From contig JAWVYO010000060.1 in assembly GCA_033722675.1 (NCBI GenBank), positions 1 through 14,562 of the forward strand: a DNA stretch of 14,562 bases, written 5' to 3'. A program made the translations under genes and the position numbers. The notes under the pieces were generated by a model that was not told the DNA's origin, did not search any database, and was given only the letters and a program-made list of their open reading frames with translations. Position 1 is the first letter of the stretch; every line of letters begins with the position of its first letter. Below are positions 13,417-14,562 of this stretch, piece after piece. The DNA comes from DATHYU01 sp033722675. Lineage in GTDB: Bacteria > Actinomycetota > Acidimicrobiia > Spongiisociales > UBA11373.

Positions 13417-13422
13417 AACCTA
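13417..13422 (-). promoter_or_regulatory. -10 (TAGGTT) for a leaderless amidohydrolase transcript
   Basis: Minus-strand TAGGTT fits TANNNT and ends 7 nt before ATG 13409. There is no Shine-Dalgarno. The -35 region overlaps the inverted repeat at 13434-13449. Confidence 0.45.
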
Positions 13423-13433
13423 GCCGACCGCAC

Positions 13434-13449
13434 GGTGCGGATTCGCACC
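13434..13449. promoter_or_regulatory. inverted repeat in the divergent promoter region
   Basis: GGTGCG-GATT-CGCACC is a perfect 6-bp inverted repeat with a 4-bp centre. It lies at the -35 position of the amidohydrolase promoter and ~70 bp before the lipoprotein start, so it could be an operator acting on both. A small RNA hairpin in a longer leader is the alternative. Confidence 0.35.
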
Positions 13450-13519
13450 AATCCGATCCCCCGATGCCTCCGAACCAGGGGTGCGCGGCGAACGAGCGCC
13501 GTGCAGGAAAGGAACCATC

Positions 13520-14562
13520 ATGTTGAACCGACTGAAGCGCGGAAGGGGGATCGCTGTCATCGTCCTCGCGCTGTCGCTCATCGCGGCCGCGTGTGGCGAC
13601 GACGATTCGACGGCGACCACCGACGCGCCCACCACCACGCAGGCGACCACGACCACCACCGAGGCGCCGACCACGACCACTACCACGACGGCGTCCGAGG
13701 ACATGGACGAGGACATGGGTGACATGGGTCTCGTCGGCGCAGAGGCTGCCCAGAGCGGCGCAGCCTCGCTCCGCGCGCTGCTCACCTGGCAGCTCCAGGA
13801 GCACGTCTACCTCGCCGGCATCGCGGTGTTCAACGCCGTGAACAACCCGCCGGCCTTCGAGGCCTCCGCAGCCACGCTGGACGCCAACTCGGTCGACCTG
13901 TCCGAGAGCATCGCGTCCGTCTACGGCGACGACGCCGGCGACGCGTTCCTCGAGCTCTGGCGCACCCACATCGGGTTCTTCGTGGACTACACGAACGCCC
14001 GGGCCGAAGGTGACCAGGCAGGCATGGACGCCGCCATGGAGGGCCTCCGGAACTACCGCGAGGACTTCGGCGCCTTCCTCGAGTCGGCGAACCCGAACCT
14101 CACCAAGGAGGCCGTGGTCGAAGAGCTCCAGCCCCACGTGGAGACCGTCTTCGCCGCCATCGACGCCGTCGTCGACGGTGACGCCGACGCCTTCGACGAC
14201 CTGAAGACCGCAGCCAACGTCATGCCCAACACTGCCGCGACACTCGCCGGCGCCATCGCCGCGCAGTTCCCCGAGCAGTTCGACGGCGACGTCCAGTCCG
14301 ATGCGGCTTCGCTCCGCTCGACGCTCACCTGGCAACTGCAGGAGCACGTGTACCTCGCCGGCATCGCGGTGTACGCCGCGGTCAATGCACCGGACTTCTT
14401 CGAGCCGGCAGCAGCCACCCTCGACGCCAACTCCGTCGACCTGTCCGAGAGCATCGCGTCCGTCTACGGCGACGACGCCGGCGACGCGTTCCTCGAGCTC
14501 TGGCGCACCCACATCGGGTTCTTCGTGGACTACACGAACGCCCGTGCCGAAGGTGACCAGGC
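13520..14562 (+). CDS. lipoprotein with tandem ~181-residue helical repeats (3' end outside window)
   Basis: 347 complete codons are seen, and no stop is reached. The signal peptide (GIAVIVLALSLIAAAC) has lipobox AAAC, with C25 acylated. A Thr-rich stalk follows (TTTQATTTTTEAPTTTTTTT), then acidic Asp/Met (MDEDMGDMG). Unit 1 covers residues ~81-261 and unit 2 begins at residue 262, each opening with ASLR and LTWQLQEHVYLAGIAV and containing LDANSVDLSESIASVYGDDA, FLELWRTHIGFFVDYTNARA and, in unit 1, FGAFLESANPNLTKEAV. The predicted fold is all-helical. The regularly spaced His (QEH, RTH), Glu and Asp could bind a metal as in ferritin-like bundles, but that is inference. I know similar sequences only as uncharacterised actinobacterial proteins. 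Start ATG 13520 has AGGAAAGGA just upstream. Confidence 0.85.
   Translation, partial: MLNRLKRGRGIAVIVLALSLIAAACGDDDSTATTDAPTTTQATTTTTEAPTTTTTTTASEDMDEDMGDMGLVGAEAAQSGAASLRALLTWQLQEHVYLAGIAVFNAVNNPPAFEASAATLDANSVDLSESIASVYGDDAGDAFLELWRTHIGFFVDYTNARAEGDQAGMDAAMEGLRNYREDFGAFLESANPNLTKEAVVEELQPHVETVFAAIDAVVDGDADAFDDLKTAANVMPNTAATLAGAIAAQFPEQFDGDVQSDAASLRSTLTWQLQEHVYLAGIAVYAAVNAPDFFEPAAATLDANSVDLSESIASVYGDDAGDAFLELWRTHIGFFVDYTNARAEGDQ
13760..14302 (+). repeat. internal coding repeat, unit 1 (543 bp period)
   Basis: Unit 1 is realigned without gaps to unit 2, which starts at 14303 and is cut by the window edge. Over the first 132 bp I count about 30 mismatches, whereas 13892-14019 and 14435-14562 differ at one base only. 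The period is a multiple of three (181 codons). Confidence 0.9.
14303..14562 (+). repeat. internal coding repeat, unit 2 (partial)
   Basis: The first 260 bp of the second unit of the lipoprotein repeat, in frame with unit 1. It includes the 110-bp stretch 14435-14544, identical to 13892-14001. The rest lies beyond the window, and whether further units follow is unknown. Confidence 0.9.

Noticed and set aside
11139..13526. 795-codon plus-strand frame
   Set aside because: It is antisense to three well-supported genes and Gly/Asp/Arg-rich without any recognisable domain.

Overview
The window is very GC-rich with compact genes. It carries a seryl-tRNA synthetase, a DUF4446 gene, lipoproteins with Thr-rich stalks, several probable leaderless starts and a long SRP RNA. 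I infer an actinobacterial chromosome, most likely the Acidimicrobiia side of the phylum; this rests on style and gene content, not on a phylogenetic marker search.

Layout. 1-935: a complete tRNA-Ser(UGA) (688-778) and two ~100-bp direct repeats (7-108, 779-878). Each repeat ends in a copy of the last 25 nt of a tRNA-Ser including CCA, and between them lies a small secreted-protein gene (265-594). 936-1547: SAM methyltransferase. 1576-3249 (-): MFS exporter with a C-terminal soluble domain. 3307-3550 (+): large-type SRP RNA, ending at a perfect hairpin (3579-3607) shared with the convergent lipoprotein gene 3609-5042 (-), a LivK-like periplasmic-binding protein. 5156 to about 8300 (+): a four-gene operon of a YtkA/FixH-like protein, a CcdA/DsbD-like thiol transporter with an extra extracytoplasmic domain, a short Cys-containing TetR regulator, and a secreted membrane-anchored protein. 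8317-8784 (+): Dps. 8781-13409 (-): amidohydrolase, an unknown membrane-anchored protein, DUF4446, serS and a UbiE/MenG-type methyltransferase. 13520-end (+): a lipoprotein made of tandem ~181-residue units, cut by the window edge.

How parts fit. The 5156-8300 cluster reads as a self-regulated envelope redox or metal module. A palindrome over its promoter is a candidate operator for its own TetR protein, whose Cys/His cluster could sense thiol or metal state. serS overlaps the methyltransferase gene by ATGA, and DUF4446 abuts the gene before it, so these are probably translated in coupled pairs. At least four genes have a -10-like TANNNT (or one close variant) 6-7 nt before the start codon, pointing to leaderless transcripts.

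Most worth a second look: the tRNA 3'-end repeats, which resemble the architecture of E. coli tyrT; the redox/TetR operon, whose last gene has no stop codon in any frame before dps; and the abrupt 110-bp identity between the two units of the terminal lipoprotein gene, a signature of gene conversion. I found no CRISPR array, insertion sequence, integrase or phage gene.
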